In this document: positions 1 through 13,700 of the stretch, one piece after another | How the letters are laid out: each line of letters starts with the position of its first letter | How positions within the stretch are numbered: the first letter of the stretch is position 1 | Notes under the pieces: model-generated | Seen by the model: only the letters and a program-made list of their open reading frames with translations | Told to the model about the DNA's origin: nothing | The model's database searches: none | From: Bradysia coprophila | Taxonomy: Eukaryota; Arthropoda; Insecta; Diptera; Sciaridae | Direction: 5' to 3' | Length of the DNA: 64,000 bases | Assembly: GCF_014529535.1 (NCBI RefSeq) | Contig: NW_023503296.1 | Span: 1,212,051 to 1,276,050 of the forward strand | Position numbers and translations under genes: made by a program

Positions 1-205
1 TAACGAGACTATCGGGTATAGATGAACGTTGACGTGAAGATGAACGAGGTACTATTACTACTACTTGAAAGTAAAGGAAAAATGGACGATTTCGATCAAA
101 TTACCTGTGCTCTTCTTTCAATGTTCTCAATTCCTCTTCCAATTTCCTAAAATAAGTGTGGAAATTGAGTAACCAATCTAACTACAAGTAACGAAGTCAA
201 ACTAC
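1..205. other. 3' flank of the first gene
   Basis: AT-rich sequence directly downstream of the TGA stop of the minus-strand gene, probably 3' UTR. No other feature is seen. Confidence 0.4.
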
Positions 206-3200
206 TCACAAATTAAGTTCCTGATTCACCGCGAGCTTAATGGCCTCGGCCAAGTGATCACTTTTCGGTGACGACGACTCGCATTTCACTTTACTATCTT
301 CACCAGCCGCCTTCACAGTCTGATCGACCATTTTCTGTTTACTATTCAGCCTCATGCACAACAGTTCGGCCGCTTCGCTAGACAGCACTTGCTGTGCCGC
401 ATCATCCTTTTTGGCCGATGTTGACTTCGGCCCACCGGACCGATCCAGAAACAGTTTATCCATATGCGTTCGCAATTCCTTCAATTCCAGCAGCTTTGGA
501 TCGTCCTCCAATCCGTTTTTTTTCTTCGACGGTGAACAGTGTAACTTTTCCGTTGATTTTGTCATATAAATGCAGTCCAACCAGAACATGTTCAGTTCAA
601 TGTCGAGGCCGTCGAACGAAAAACACGAGTCTAGCGCTTCTTCCAATGGAATCTTCGTATCCGTTAGGTAACATTCGGCGAACGCAGAACCAATATCACA
701 CAGTAATGCATAGTCGGTGTCATCAACATCGTAAATCATGTCGTTCACACTCGCTTGGCTTACGGTTTTCGTGTTATCATTGCACAGTTTCCGAATCAGA
801 TAGGTGAAATACAGGTGCTGGATGTTCATCAATTCTTTGCGTTCGTCTTCATTGAGAGGTTGGTATGCCGATACGAGAAATTTCGAAAAGTTCAGTGGGT
901 ATAGTCCGGCAATGATTTGGGTGGCGACACGGCATTCGTTTCGGTTGCACGGAGGCGACTGAAATGAACAGAAATGCTCCACGGAAAAGTTTAACGTGTT
1001 GTATGGGCGACGTGCTATGGACGAAACCAAAAAAAAAACGGAATTTAAACCAACGATCGATAGTGGTTGGAGATCAACAAAATTTACTTGGTAAATGCTT
1101 GAACACAGCCCACGATAAATGGTAGCCATGATCCTTATTCCATTCGTCCGACGGATCAATCATATTATCAATGGAAAATGTAATCGGTTTGTTGGCATCC
1201 TTGGCTTGATAAACCAATCGAACCTTCTTGTTAGCTTCGTCCGATTTCGTATTGATGAATTCCGTAACACAGTCCAAGTATTCGCGATCGAGTTTCTCGA
1301 AGACCGTGCACTTTGTGCAAAAGAATTGAGTTGAATTTTCTTTGATTTGAGTAAAGCACGGTCCGCCGGCCAGCATGCACGTTCGACATGGACAATCCCT
1401 GGCGAGTCATAAGATCGATTACAATTTGAAACACAGCACAACACCGGCAAAACACTTACACATAGTGAGTAGCCAATGCAAAATCACATTTCAAACATTG
1501 AACTTTCGTAATTTCCGCATACAATCGATGCTCATCGCATTCGACCCATTTGTTTCGCAAGAAATAGACGGTGTAATTCCAAACTGTGTCCCTGTCGTCC
1601 ATGGTTAGCCACTTGACCGTATTCGATATTTGCTTCGGATCTTCGAATTGCTTGAAATCGATTTTGAATTTCGTATTCTTGATGCTCTGCAAAATCGAAT
1701 GCACTGAACACATCCGCCGTCGCCGCTCAAAATCGTGATCTTCCATGTGATAAGCATTTGCCAGGGACCATATTTCGCGCCATTTGAACGTAAGCAACGT
1801 CATTTCGTCATCGAATTTGATGAAGCGATAAACCATTGCCTTGTATTTTTCGGTGTCGAGTATTGTCTTGAGCTGAGAGAGAGAAAGGGAGAAACGGGGT
1901 CATTGAAATAGAAGTGTCGAGCTGATATAAACAAACAAAAAATCGGATTGCTTCCTTTCTTACCTTGAGGATACACTCTGGAATCAATTCCTTGACACCC
2001 ATATACACCCAACGCTGATACATCCGCTTGTTCAACAAGTTCCACGTCAGAGAGAACTTTTGCAAGTGGCCTTTTTGAAGCTCGAACAGTAACGGCGACA
2101 ATGCTTTTGACGCTGTACAAACCTTGTCGTAGCCATCAAGAATAACTGAAAGGAAAGAAATTTTTTAGATAACAATTACTGTAACCGACGGGTTCCTCTA
2201 CGATATGATAAATCAGTCAAAAAAGCATTGCATAAATGAACCCGTCGATTTTTCCAACATCGAATAAAAAACGAAAATTCAAAACCGAAACCGAAGGCTT
2301 GAAAGTGAACTTACAATTCAAAGAGTCAAGAGGTTATTGAACCTTTCTTTACAGTCCGTTTAAATCCTCTTTAAATTCATCCAATACACTTTCGATCGGT
2401 GTCCTCTATTCAGTATATCTGACATGTGTAACTTTGACAAACAAATGTTTTGCATCAACCGTCTAAGAATTCTATTACCAGAATTCATGCCGAGTGTGCG
2501 TAAATATGAGCTTTCAACGAGAAAAAGCTTTGTTTTTAATCACTAGCCTAAATGGATGATTCACGGACACGATCCTGCCTTCAGTGGAGGATTCGTGGAA
2601 AATAGAGACAGTGAATTTTCGACCAATTCCTTAAGTGGCAATTTAATGCACGATGACTGTGTTAGAAAGCACAGCCGGCTATTCGGGTAAATTTAAGAGT
2701 ACGCTTGTATATTGGCGTCAATGACACCTTGACGAGTGAAGGGAACTTATTGAACGTCTACTCTTTCATAGGGAAAACGCAAGTTTCTTGTCAAAACTGG
2801 AAAACCCACAAAAACTGGAAAATTGTCCAATAAAAAATGGAATCTTAAAACGTTAATAACCAAAGTTTGTTTTGAACAAAAATTAAAATTCTTTTCAAGG
2901 GGTCTGTTCATAAAAGACGTCCGCACTTTTTTTGGTAGTTTATAAACCCCCCACCCTAACCTCTACGTTTTTCCTATTCTATTAAAATTGGTTGTCCAGC
3001 TTTGTCGACCTTCCCCCTCCATCTGAACGTTTTTTATGGACATCCCCCAAAAGTTTAGGGTTGACAATCTTTGCGCTCATAAGAATTTACGAAAGAGATC
3101 AGCTAAATTATTTCACTCGAATCACCCTTCTACTGTAAAGCATGACTTTCTATAGGAACGAACCGGACATTTAAAAACAATCCGTTCACTGCCTGCAGCG

Positions 3201-4514
3201 GTTACAATAAATTCAACACAAATGTCTACTGCAATGCGGATTGGTTTACAAATGAACTGAAATAAATACTCACAATTCAACAGCTCGACGGGATTGTACG
3301 TTGGCGTTTCCGATTCATCATCACTTTTCGGCTTAATAATGTCTTTAAATCCTTCACTGTACGTTATGGCAATATTTCGTAATTGAAAACAGAGTAATTC
3401 GAATAACTGATGTGGGTCCCTCCTGTACAGCCTGTTTAGGTGGAAATGGATGGTGTTAGTGGCTACCGAACAGCATTCAAAAACATTCACATTTCTTTCG
3501 ATACTTACATACTGAATACGAGTATAAATGTCATATCGTTTGACAAAGGCAAATTATTACCTAGCGATAATTGAATATTCCGTTTCGTATCGAGTAGTTT
3601 ACCATCACCAACCCATTTCGTATGTCCTTCGCCCAACCACGTATAATCGGATGCATTCAATTCGACTGGCAGTCTGAAACGGTACAAATGGTTGAATGGA
3701 AGTTTTGGTCAGCCGGGCGCCGAATTCAAAACGTAAATAAAAGAGCGGATCCTTACTCTGGTACGAGCGTATAAAATTTCCTTATTAGCATTTGTAATCG
3801 CTTCCACAACGTATTGTATTCGAAATCTTCTAGCAGCAATAGAATAATAGTTTCACGATATTTCAAGCAGTCTTCGCATGTACATGATACTCGGAAAATG
3901 TTGAGATCGTGGACACCAGCCTTTGGCGAAACAGTGCAAGTCTAAAATAAGAAAAAGACCAAAAAAAGTGTTGAATTCGATTCGATTCCAACAAAAACAA
4001 TAAAATTCAATTCGAAACCAAAATAAAGTCAATAGCCGAGATCGAATCGGTATTGGAGTATTTTTAAAGTTGTAAAAATGATAAAAGCGATGCGCGTGTG
4101 TAGAAACTTTACAAACAAAAGAAGCCAAATTTAGTAAATCCATTCCAGGGAACGACTATCACCAACCGATCGGACTCAATTGACCGATTCGGTGATGTTA
4201 AACAAAACCGATTGTATATCAATAACATTACCGAGCATATGCAGCGTGCCTTCACTACACACTCTTGCATCATTGACAATATAAAAATCAATTGCGGGGG
4301 AAAATAAACATTTTACCTTGCTGTCATTGTCCCTAACATTTCCCGTTGTTTGTATATATCCACCTCCAGCTGCCTGCTCACCGATTTCCTCATCTTCTGA
4401 TTCAATATCTTTGAAGATCTCCAATTTAGGTATATCCTGAAAGGGATTGATGTCTTTAGTTGACAGGTCGTCGGAAGTCAGGAGCGAATCGACTTTTTTG
4501 AGCAAAAACGACAT
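206..4514 (-). CDS. Unrecognised cysteine-rich protein, 8 exons, about 806 aa
   Basis: Exons on the minus strand: 4514-4317, 3941-3757, 3673-3509 (inner edge uncertain by 1), 3431-3274, 2145-1964, 1872-1460, 1398-1088 and 1014-206. All introns are GT-AG and phases agree, giving 807 codons including the TGA stop. The start MSFLLKKVD was preferred to an in-frame ATG 13 codons upstream because it begins the conserved-looking acidic N-terminus. Two cysteine clusters are visible: C68 with C86-x-C88-x2-C91, and a larger one at 422-464 (CxxC, CPCRTC, C448, CTKC), which looks zinc-binding. The middle is rich in hydrophobic and aromatic helices; the last 130 residues are charged and low in complexity (SPSKKK, ESSSPKS). 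I do not recognise the family. A nuclear or zinc-binding role is only inference. The longest intron (2146-3273) shows no further coding sequence. Confidence 0.75.
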
Positions 4515-5178
4515 GGCGCAATAAAATCGTATTATGATCCGGATGGTCGTCAATTTATTGTATTTAAATACAATTAAATTGTTAGCGATTTATTCTTATT
4601 TAAAGTAAAAAAGCTCAATTTTCGAACACACTTAATAAATTTTAAGACCAAAATGGAGGCCTCCCAGCTGTGTGACACTTCGAACGCAATTTTGGTACCG
4701 ACTAGTACATTTTTGTTTGTTTTTGTTAGGTTGAAATTTCATATACACACTGTGTTAATACCGGTAATACCACAATTGTACCGAAATGTTTTCGAACCAG
4801 TAGCGCATAATTCATGATAATTTACGTCGAATGTGCTACTACTTCTCTAATTAAAATAATTAAAAACTGAATCTTTTTGTAAAAGCTTTGGAACGAGTTG
4901 CATTATGTGTATGACCTGATTAATTACCGACCGAAAACCTATTCAAATAAATCGACAAACATATGCAAATATAAAAGTTTTTCGAATATAATTGGAAATT
5001 TCGGATCATAAGAATTGTACCATTCGTTGCACAGTATCTGTATTAAATAGAATGAGAAATTAATTAATTAAATTGGAGAAGTAGTCGGTCAAATGAATTA
5101 GTAATTTAAGCGATAAGAAGCAGTATCTCACACAAATTCAACTTGACAAAGCCAAAAAGAAAATCCGCTCTTTATTGC

Positions 5179-5376
5179 AAGGTACTGAAAAGAACAGGTT
5201 AATACACCTACAGAGCGGGTGGCACACAAATTTTGATAATTTAGTCAAATTTTGTTAAACACGCACCACTGGTGTAAAAGTTGACTTATAAAGTTGACAT
5301 TTCACATAATCTCAAAATTTGTGTACCGCCTTCGTGATCAACTCAGAAGTGTATTAACCTGTTCTTTCAGAACCTT
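5179..5376. mobile_element. MITE family A (AAGGTTCT ends), copy 1
   Basis: 198 bp with terminal inverted repeats of about 27 bp (AAGGTACTGAAAAGAACAGG at the left, matching CTGTTCTTTCAGAACCTT at the right). Inner parts also pair around the GGCGG/CCGCC blocks. A second copy is at 14878-15099. No clear target-site duplication remains here. Confidence 0.8.
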
Positions 5377-5964
5377 GGGCAGGCCAAAATTCATTCATTC
5401 ATCCGTTCTTTTCTTAAAAAAACGTTTGCTGTTTTGAAAATTACCCGGATTTTCTTATCGGATCCATTAAAAAATAAATTTTTAAGTTTAATTTACATAA
5501 AACGGTATTTAACGTGCTTATCGTCGGTTCCTAGACTGTGAAACCTGTCATTTTCTTTCAATTATACTCAGCCTGAATTGCCAAAAACTTTTCTCAATTT
5601 TCCATAACATAAAGTGTATGTATTATAATGGAGATGCCAGATTCTCAGAAAATTATCATTTAGCTGATAGATTAGAACAGTAAGCCCACCGATTACTTGA
5701 ACCAGGTGTATTGAGTCTTATAGTAATTTATATGTTTTATAATTTGGCTAATATATATGTATGTTTTGTCGGCATTTTTGCTGAACAGTTTCCAATCAAT
5801 TAAACACTTACACTAACATTTGCTGTATCCTATCAGCATTTACCGGCAGTTGTCAGAATACGTTCGTTCGCATTCACTCGTGTATTTTGTGTTACTTTAA
5901 CCCTGTAGTTTCCGCGAAAAGTTTTAAGACTAGAACGATAACTACACGATCTATCATTCCTCTC

Positions 5965-6087
5965 AGTGCCTATATTCGCCAAAATATTTTCACAAATTTT
6001 CTCAAATTTTCACGAATTTCTGAAATTTTCGTGAATTTCTGCAAAAGTTTTTTGTGAAAATTTGAGAAAATCGCGAATATAGGCACT
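5965..6087. mobile_element. 123 bp hairpin MITE with 9 bp TSD
   Basis: Near-perfect hairpin beginning AGTGCCTATATTCGC and ending with its complement. It is flanked by CATTCCTCTC (5955-5964) and GATTCCTCTC (6088-6097), matching at 9 of 10 bases, which reads as a 9-10 bp target-site duplication. No coding capacity. Confidence 0.8.
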
Positions 6088-6246
6088 GATTCCTCTCATA
6101 CACATTAAAGAGAACATCTTCAAATGCTTGAAAGACGTTCCGTAGACATTCATTTACATTTTTTTTAAAAATATTTTTCGATTTACTCTGAATTTATTGA
6201 AAATTGGCATTAATTCCAAATTAAACATTATCCCAATTAAATTGCA

Positions 6247-6886
6247 TTAAGAGTGATATCGCTAATACTTCAGGCGATTGGGGAACAAGCGGTCTCCGAT
6301 TTTAATAAGTGATAGCTCGTTGAATTCGTCTTTCAATTCTAAGAAACACGTATCTTTCACTTTTTCAAAAAAAAAATCTGTCAAAAGCGTTCAAAAGTAA
6401 AGACATGTTGAGGGTACCGAAAACAATTTTTCGCCAATAACTCAAGAAGAAATTATTTTAAATTGTTGTACGAACGTCGGCTTGGAAAGAGCTACAGGTA
6501 GAGTATACGCACCGCTTGGTGCTAGTAGATCCACGAGAGTTATGACTAAAAATATAGTGAATGTTCGGAGAGTCCGCCTTCCCTGCAGCTTCGATGTTCC
6601 ACGGAACTGAGTATGTGGTGTTGTAGCTGGCCTTGTACAACATTACAACAACTTAAAATAATTTTTTCTTGAGTTATTTCCGAAGAACTATTTTCGGTAC
6701 CCTCTGACAAGTCCTTACTTTTGAACGCTTTTCACAGAAAATATTTTTTTTTTCGAAAAAGTGAAAGATACGAGTTTCTTAGAATGGAAAGACGAATTCA
6801 AGGAGATATCACTCATTTAAATCGGATACCGCTTGTTCCTAAAGTTTAAAAAAAATCACCTGAAGTTTTGACGATAGCACTCTTAA
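6247..6886. mobile_element. 640 bp foldback element
   Basis: Two arms of about 220 bp, 6247-6470 and 6645-6886, are inverted copies of each other with scattered differences. Shared landmarks are TTAAGAGTG, ACTTCAGG, GAATTCGTCTTTC, the A-run after TTTTTC, and AACTCAAGAA. A unique 170 bp centre separates them. The arms are too diverged for a recent insertion, and no clear TSD was found. Confidence 0.75.
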
Positions 6887-7723
6887 GAAGTTGCAAGCCT
6901 GGATATCCTACAATTGCAATTTACATAGCAAAGTTGCGTTACCACTCACAAATTACGCTATTCCAAGAGGATGGTGAAGTTTTCGCATGCGCTTCATATT
7001 TATTTTCAATCATTTTTCCATACATTTTTGAGTATACACAATGATCCGACATCCCAGATTCGTCATTTTTCGCCTGTGTAATTTGTGAATGGACTCTATA
7101 TTCACTGTATTCAATATTAGTCAATTTAGTGAGTATTATGGACATTCCTTTAATTGCTTTAAACTTCAAGCATTAAAACCAGTTAAATCTGCATTGAAAA
7201 AACCATCGAAGTCCGTTTAAGACGTCCAGGTCAATAACTCTTCCACACACATTGTAGGAGGATGCGTTATTACATACAAGAGAGGGCTGCAATGTTTGCT
7301 ATAAAATGCACGTTACTGACCTGAGGTTTATAAATGTATCATCTATTATAGTATACAATTATAGGTACATTGTATTGCATTGTGATAAAATAACCTTAGG
7401 GTGTTTGTAAAACGGTCCGAACGAAATCCAAAAAATAACCATGCGACATCATTATACCGTCGTCCGAAGAACATTTTTACACAACAATAATAACATTTCA
7501 ATGCGGTTTTTGATTGTATATATATATACGGCCGATGCGGTTATTTCGTTAAAACAAGATTTTCTGTTTTCTATTTTATTTTTAAAAATGTGTCCAGCTT
7601 TAATTGCGTGCGTTTATTAAACCATTTCTTCAGTTGTTTGTTGTGCGTTGTCTTGTCCAGTCGATGTATAATTATTATTGAACAACAGTTCAGTTTTTGA
7701 TCGTGGAAAAAAATCATTTAGCC

Positions 7724-10700
7724 ATGGCTATTGGTATCGCTTTTATCGTTTTTCAACTGTTAACATTTTTGGTTGTTGATAATGAGTGCAAGATCAACGA
7801 ATTTTATCGATGGAAGCAAATTAGCTTTGAGGGACTAGGATTGGGTAAGAACATTTGTTTGTTTTTTTACTTTGAAAAGACAAGTTTTTCTTTTGTCTTT
7901 TTTGGAGAATATATTTTGCTGACCCTATGAGTTAATGCACTAATTGGACTAGTTGTTCTAAATAAAGAAATGTGCCAACTGCATTGCTAATCTAATCTGT
8001 TTTGGTTCCATCAAGAGGTTTTGAGAACGAAATCATAACCTGCTTCTGTCGTTTAAGATCATTATAATGTAGTAATTAAAGTGACCTTGATATGTGATAA
8101 CAGCACCTAACGTTACTAATTAGTAGTGGTATTTCCCTCGAAAATAAACCAGTTAGTCGCTGACGAATATTGTTAATTCCACAATTTACCAATTATGCTC
8201 AAAAATGTTTCAGAATATTGTTATAATATTTTCAAATATATGTCGCAACTGTGTTTCCTGCAATCAACAACCTTAGGCCACAATATTTTAATTCATCATT
8301 TCAACCTTGATCCATCATTTCAATTTTAATCTAAATAGTACTTTACTTTTGTCGTCAAAGAAACATTTGAAAATCTGTGTGGATATGAATTCTTTTTGAA
8401 ACGCTACTGGCACAGCCTGCATAGCCTATTGTAGACAAACTTAGTGACACTATTTATATCGAGTTTCGCTAAATTTGACAAGAATTTCACCAATTTTGAG
8501 AAATTCGCTAGGATGTTTTCATAAATAGGTGACATTTTGACCGGAGTTTACCTTTGGTCAACATTTTTTCCCCAAATCTAAATTAAGCAAGTTGCAATTA
8601 CTTCCAACAGATTGGTGCATAGCGCAGCACTGCTTTTAGCATGAACATAGAAAATATTCGGAGGCTTTTGTAAGGATAGACGACATCGACATGTTTTTGT
8701 TGTATGAATTAAACATACAATACAAACAATCCTTAGTGGTAGCTGTTACAATACAAAGTCGTTTTACAGCTTGAAATGTAAATTTATTGGAAAATATTTA
8801 CTTGGTAGAGTATTTAAAATCGTTTTACATGCACAATGCGTCGAAAACCGTACTTTACATGTTTCTAGCACTACTTTCGAAGTCCTCAACATGTAATATA
8901 TAATTATCGCATACGCGGTGTGATTCCCCGAAAAAATTATTCACCTAGGATATATAAACAAACATTATACTTCAGTAAATTGTCAAAGTGTCACTCGCAT
9001 ATCTTGTTGTCTCGTTTTCGCTTATGCGATAAAAAAGAATATGCACGTATGACAAGCCGGCTCGGCAAGCCTCGACCGCTTTGTCATACGTGCATAATAT
9101 TTATTTCATACCTAGGACCCGAGATGTGCGACCTCGTCTCGGATCAACAATATTCACACGAATACTCTACTTTTCATCTTTTTATCCCTTGTTATGTAAA
9201 ATACTTTCAAGTATATTTTAGCACGGCAGAGTAAAATAAACCAGTCAGGAGCAGTTCATTTTTGAAACCTAATACACTGCATGCAAATGAACTCAAATGA
9301 ACATTGACATCAATTGAAATAATATAATTCGCAAAAAATATGGCTTCTTATTCAGTTCAAACCCTAGTCAAATCAAGCGCTCCTGCCTGGTTTATTTTAC
9401 TTCTGATTAAATTTTTTCAATTAAAAAAAATTGATGCATTTTCGAGGGTAATGCTTCTAACAATTTTTTGTTTAGACAAACGTTGAACTTTGATTAACTC
9501 AACGCACTTCAAGCAAAAGTGCTATAAATGACAGCTGCCAAATAGAGTACTATTTTGTATGAAATTTTATCCCCACTCTTTTTACAATGTAAAATTTTAT
9601 ATGGAGCACTGTCAAGTTTAAGTACCCTATTTAGAGTACCACTTTTGCTTGAAGTGCGTTGATTAACTTGAAAACCTGTGAAAACTTTTATTTCTTTCAT
9701 CACCGACACGAGCAATGCCTATGATTGGTAAATTCATTTACCACATTTATTGAAACGTTACAACAGAATAATAAAACTTAGAGACATATTTCTGGCCAAG
9801 ACATTCTTCAAATCGATTTTTTACAATGAAGACATGATGGTTCATTTTTGGTCAAATGGAGAAAAATGTAGAACACAACGAGATCTACGACCGAGATTTA
9901 CTAAAAGATTACGAATTTGCCGAAAATCATATTCGGTAAATTTTCGTTAATTTTCAATAAATGGTAAATTCCAAGGTTGCGATCGCTAACGATTTTTATT
10001 AGCGACGCTAACGCTAACGCTAATTTCGAAAAATGTTAGCGTCGCTAAACTTATTCGCTAAACCGAAAAAAAGTTAGCGCGCTAGTAGCGGTCGCTAATA
10101 GCGATCGCTAATGTTTCGCTAAGAGATCTCATGAATAAGACGATTTTTTAATTTATAAATTTTTTTAACGTTTTCGATCACGCTGAGCATGATGAAATCT
10201 CAATAATTTTTTTAATATTGTTTTTGATGAACTTTGATTGAATTTTGTTCAATCATTTTTTGAGGAAAATTTTATAGATTTTATGATTATGATTATGATT
10301 TATGTTGAATATTACCTTTTTACCGGAGTTGCAAAAGACTGAGTATAGTAACAATTGAAAAGTCAAGCTTTCGTGTGAATTTTGTTAATCCAAAGCATGA
10401 AAAGTATTTTACACGATTGCGAGGTGGAATTGGTCTAATACATGAAATTTCATAAACTTTCAACGGACTTTGAATGTGAAGTACATTTCATAACTCGATT
10501 TTTCAACGCTTCACTTCTAGTTATGCAAATAGCAATTCTAATAATTCAATATTAAATTGTTCAATACCTAGAAAGTTCTATTTTTCATTAGCGAAGTGAT
10601 TAGCGATCAGCTAAAAAACTTTCGCTAATGACATTCTAGCGAGCGCTATTACTAGTAGCGACAAATTTTGAAAATAACCGTCGCTATTAGCGGCGCTAGT

Positions 10701-13700
10701 AGCGACGCTAGTAGCGACGCTAGTAGCGTCGCTAATGATTAGCGACGCTAGTGCAACCTTGGTAAATTCCAATAAATTCGGTAAATGAATTTACCAATAA
10801 TTGGGTTCGAAATCTTACAAGTGTTCTCCTAGAAATTTCCTAGCGTTCTCCCATACAAAATTAGAATACAACAAAACTTTCTTGAAAGAAATTTTGATAT
10901 GCTTTTATTTGTTCCACCTCATTCAAATTTGTAACAGCTACATCTGGCGTCACAAGCAACAATTCTGTGATAGTGACAAAAATAACGGATTCAATCCCGT
11001 CAGTTGATTAAATATTCTCATATTCAATAGTAACTCATATAGTCATATAGTCTAGTCGATAAGGGCAAACGTTTACCAAAATCAGTTGCTCAAACAGCAC
11101 TAAAAAGACTTCTAAAAGTATTGTAACAAGAACAGACATAAATTTTTATGCAAAATTTTTTTGTCACTTCTTGTTAGAAAAAGTTTAGAAGAATTTTCAA
11201 GTGCTGTTTGAGCAACTGATTTTGGTAAACGTTTGCCCTTATCGATTAGACTATATGAAATAAAGAAATGAATGTGGTAGAAAACGAGCGAAGCGAGCTG
11301 GAATTTTTTTTAACGATTCAGTTTTACTACTTATAATAGTTGGAAAACTTTTCGTTAAACCAAGTTAATTATGTCATAACTGGAGACTCTTCTTGAGGCG
11401 CTACAATGAATTTTTTCGTGCTCAATAAAACTCAATAAACTAAATAAAACCGTAACATTAGTGTTCTCACTAAAACTCGTAGTACAGGGAGATTTTGACT
11501 TTGAAGAGTCATTTCTGGAGGGCAAATTTTTTTTTCTTGTGTTTAAGTGGTATCCAACTTTGAAGTATCTAGAATGAGGTAAGAATAAATTTGAAACAAT
11601 TTCGAAACTCAGATTTTGGTAGAACAACCAAAAAATGCTTGCACTTAACCTCAATTTTTTCGGTTTCTATCACTTTTCTCAAAATGCTTAAGTGGGATCG
11701 AGTGGGATTTTTGGGATATTGTATAGGTCCTTAAGGACCACCGAATCCCGAAAAGATTAGCTTGTTACTAATTTTTGCAAGCTTCTCCATGCAAAATAAT
11801 CTAATGTGCCCAGGGAGATTTTGATGAATGGCTTCGCTTCAGAGTTATCCTTTGCATTTTAAGAGAACACAAAGTCTGATGTAAAACTAGTAGTGATGAA
11901 AATGGAAATCAATTAAATTTTATCTTGATATGTGTTCTCTGCGTAATTCAAAATCATCAAGTTCTGCAGAAATCTGCTGCAAAACAAACACATTTTTTTC
12001 CAAAATGACTGTGTCTGAAATAGTCTCTTCTTGAAGTGTTCTCCTAAATTCTAAAGAGTTCTCGTATCATTGCTAGGATGCTACGTAAGATTTCGGACCC
12101 ATGGATAATCATGCTTTCTTCGTATGAGTTAAAACAACGCACTGTTGTTAAAACCATAGAGATAGATATAATGTACTAACTGAAAAGATTGTATTGGAAC
12201 AAACTCCGAAAAATATGCCAAAAGACGTATACGAATTAGTGGAACAATCTTTGTTGCTACCTATATCTTACCTATACTCACTTATGTGATGTTTCTAGTG
12301 TTATCCGACTTTACTGTCGACTCTTAAACTTCTTCGTATTTTTCCTATTCAGCAGTGCTACTCTAAGATTTTCAGTTATTGCTTATCCACCACGCAAAAC
12401 TCATTTATTTTACAATTTACTTTTTAGCAGAACACGATGGATCCGTAACGTTTCCGTCAGATGAATCAACCGAAACTACCGAAAGCCATACCGATCCTAA
12501 TATAGACTTCGTAGCTTACAACAATGTACCGATGTCGGTCGCTCATTATAAAGGAAAGCTTATTGTCACAGTGCCGAGACGAGCTCGAGGTATTCCATCG
12601 ACGTTAAATTACGTTGACGCTGATCTGCCGATTGGAAGTAGCCCGTCATTACGACCATACCCAGATTTTAAAACGAATGAACTAGAGGTAAACAGATGAT
12701 GATAGCCAGTATTTCCATCTTTTGTCTCACCCGAAATAAATCATTTTAGCCTAAGCAATTAGCTGACCATACAAGAATAGTTTCAGTCTATAGAACTCGC
12801 ATAGATGAATGTGGTCGATTGTGGTTTGTGTGCACAGGTGCATTGGAATATGGTAAGTTTTCTGTGAATGCCTTTTTGAATTAAAGAATTTAAGGAAGTC
12901 GCTTCGTTCTTGCCGCAGATAAAACCATACAAATTCAACGGCCATCACTCTGGGTCATTGATATGAACACCGACAAAGTTGTGCAAAGATATGAGATTCC
13001 CGAAAGTATTATTGAGCCTGGTCGCGGAATTATTAGTTTGAATGTTGATGTCGACATGAAAACGTGTGACAATGCTTATGCTTACATTTCCGATTTCTTG
13101 ACCCAAAGCTTACTCGTCTACAGGTAGGATGATTACATTGTGTCCTGTGAACCTTTAACAAACTGTTTATGTTTTCCCCTGACAGCTTGAAAGAAAACCG
13201 AATGTGGCGATTCAATCACGATTATTTGAAATACGATTTAGAGTTGACTAAGTATGAATTGGATGGTTTCAAGTATCAGTGGTATGACGGTGTATTTTCG
13301 GTTGCTTTGGGCACACGAAATGAAGACGGATACCGAACAGCATATTTCCATCCCATGGCGAGTAATTCCGAATTTTCAGTTAGCACTAAAGTACTTCAAA
13401 ACGAAGAGGCATCCAAACGCGTAAGCCATGGAGACGATTTTAAGGTTCGGAAAATTATTGAAGTCTTAAGAGTAGCATTTAAACACATAAAACTCGATAA
13501 AACAGAAAGTGGGAGAGCGTGGACGTTTGTCTCAGTCGGCACTACATGATTTCCATCAGCGAACCGGAATTATATTCTTTTCCCAAATTGCAAGACATGG
13601 TGTCAGCTGCTGGAATACACACACGCCGTGCACTCCGGAAAACAACGGTCTGGTCGATCAAAATGCAACCACCATAAACTATCCAGTCGATTTGAATGTA

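Larger units (their letters stand above)
4515..7723. other. Intergenic region with three inverted-repeat elements
   Basis: No coding exon was found between the minus-strand Cys-rich gene and the first yellow gene, which are transcribed divergently. Their promoters must lie here. The region holds a 198 bp MITE, a 123 bp hairpin element and a 640 bp foldback, listed separately. The rest is AT-rich and unremarkable. Confidence 0.5.
7845..12427. other. Large first intron filled with mobile elements
   Basis: This 4.6 kb intron separates the signal-peptide exon from the rest of the yellow gene. It holds a palindromic repeat, members of two MITE families, a 788 bp element nested in another inverted repeat, and a 214 bp hairpin, all listed separately. 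The parts at 7930-8880 and 11300-12300 show no repeat or coding signal that I can support. Confidence 0.6.

Noticed and set aside
354-807. Plus-strand frames across the first gene
   Set aside because: They are antisense shadows of its last exon.
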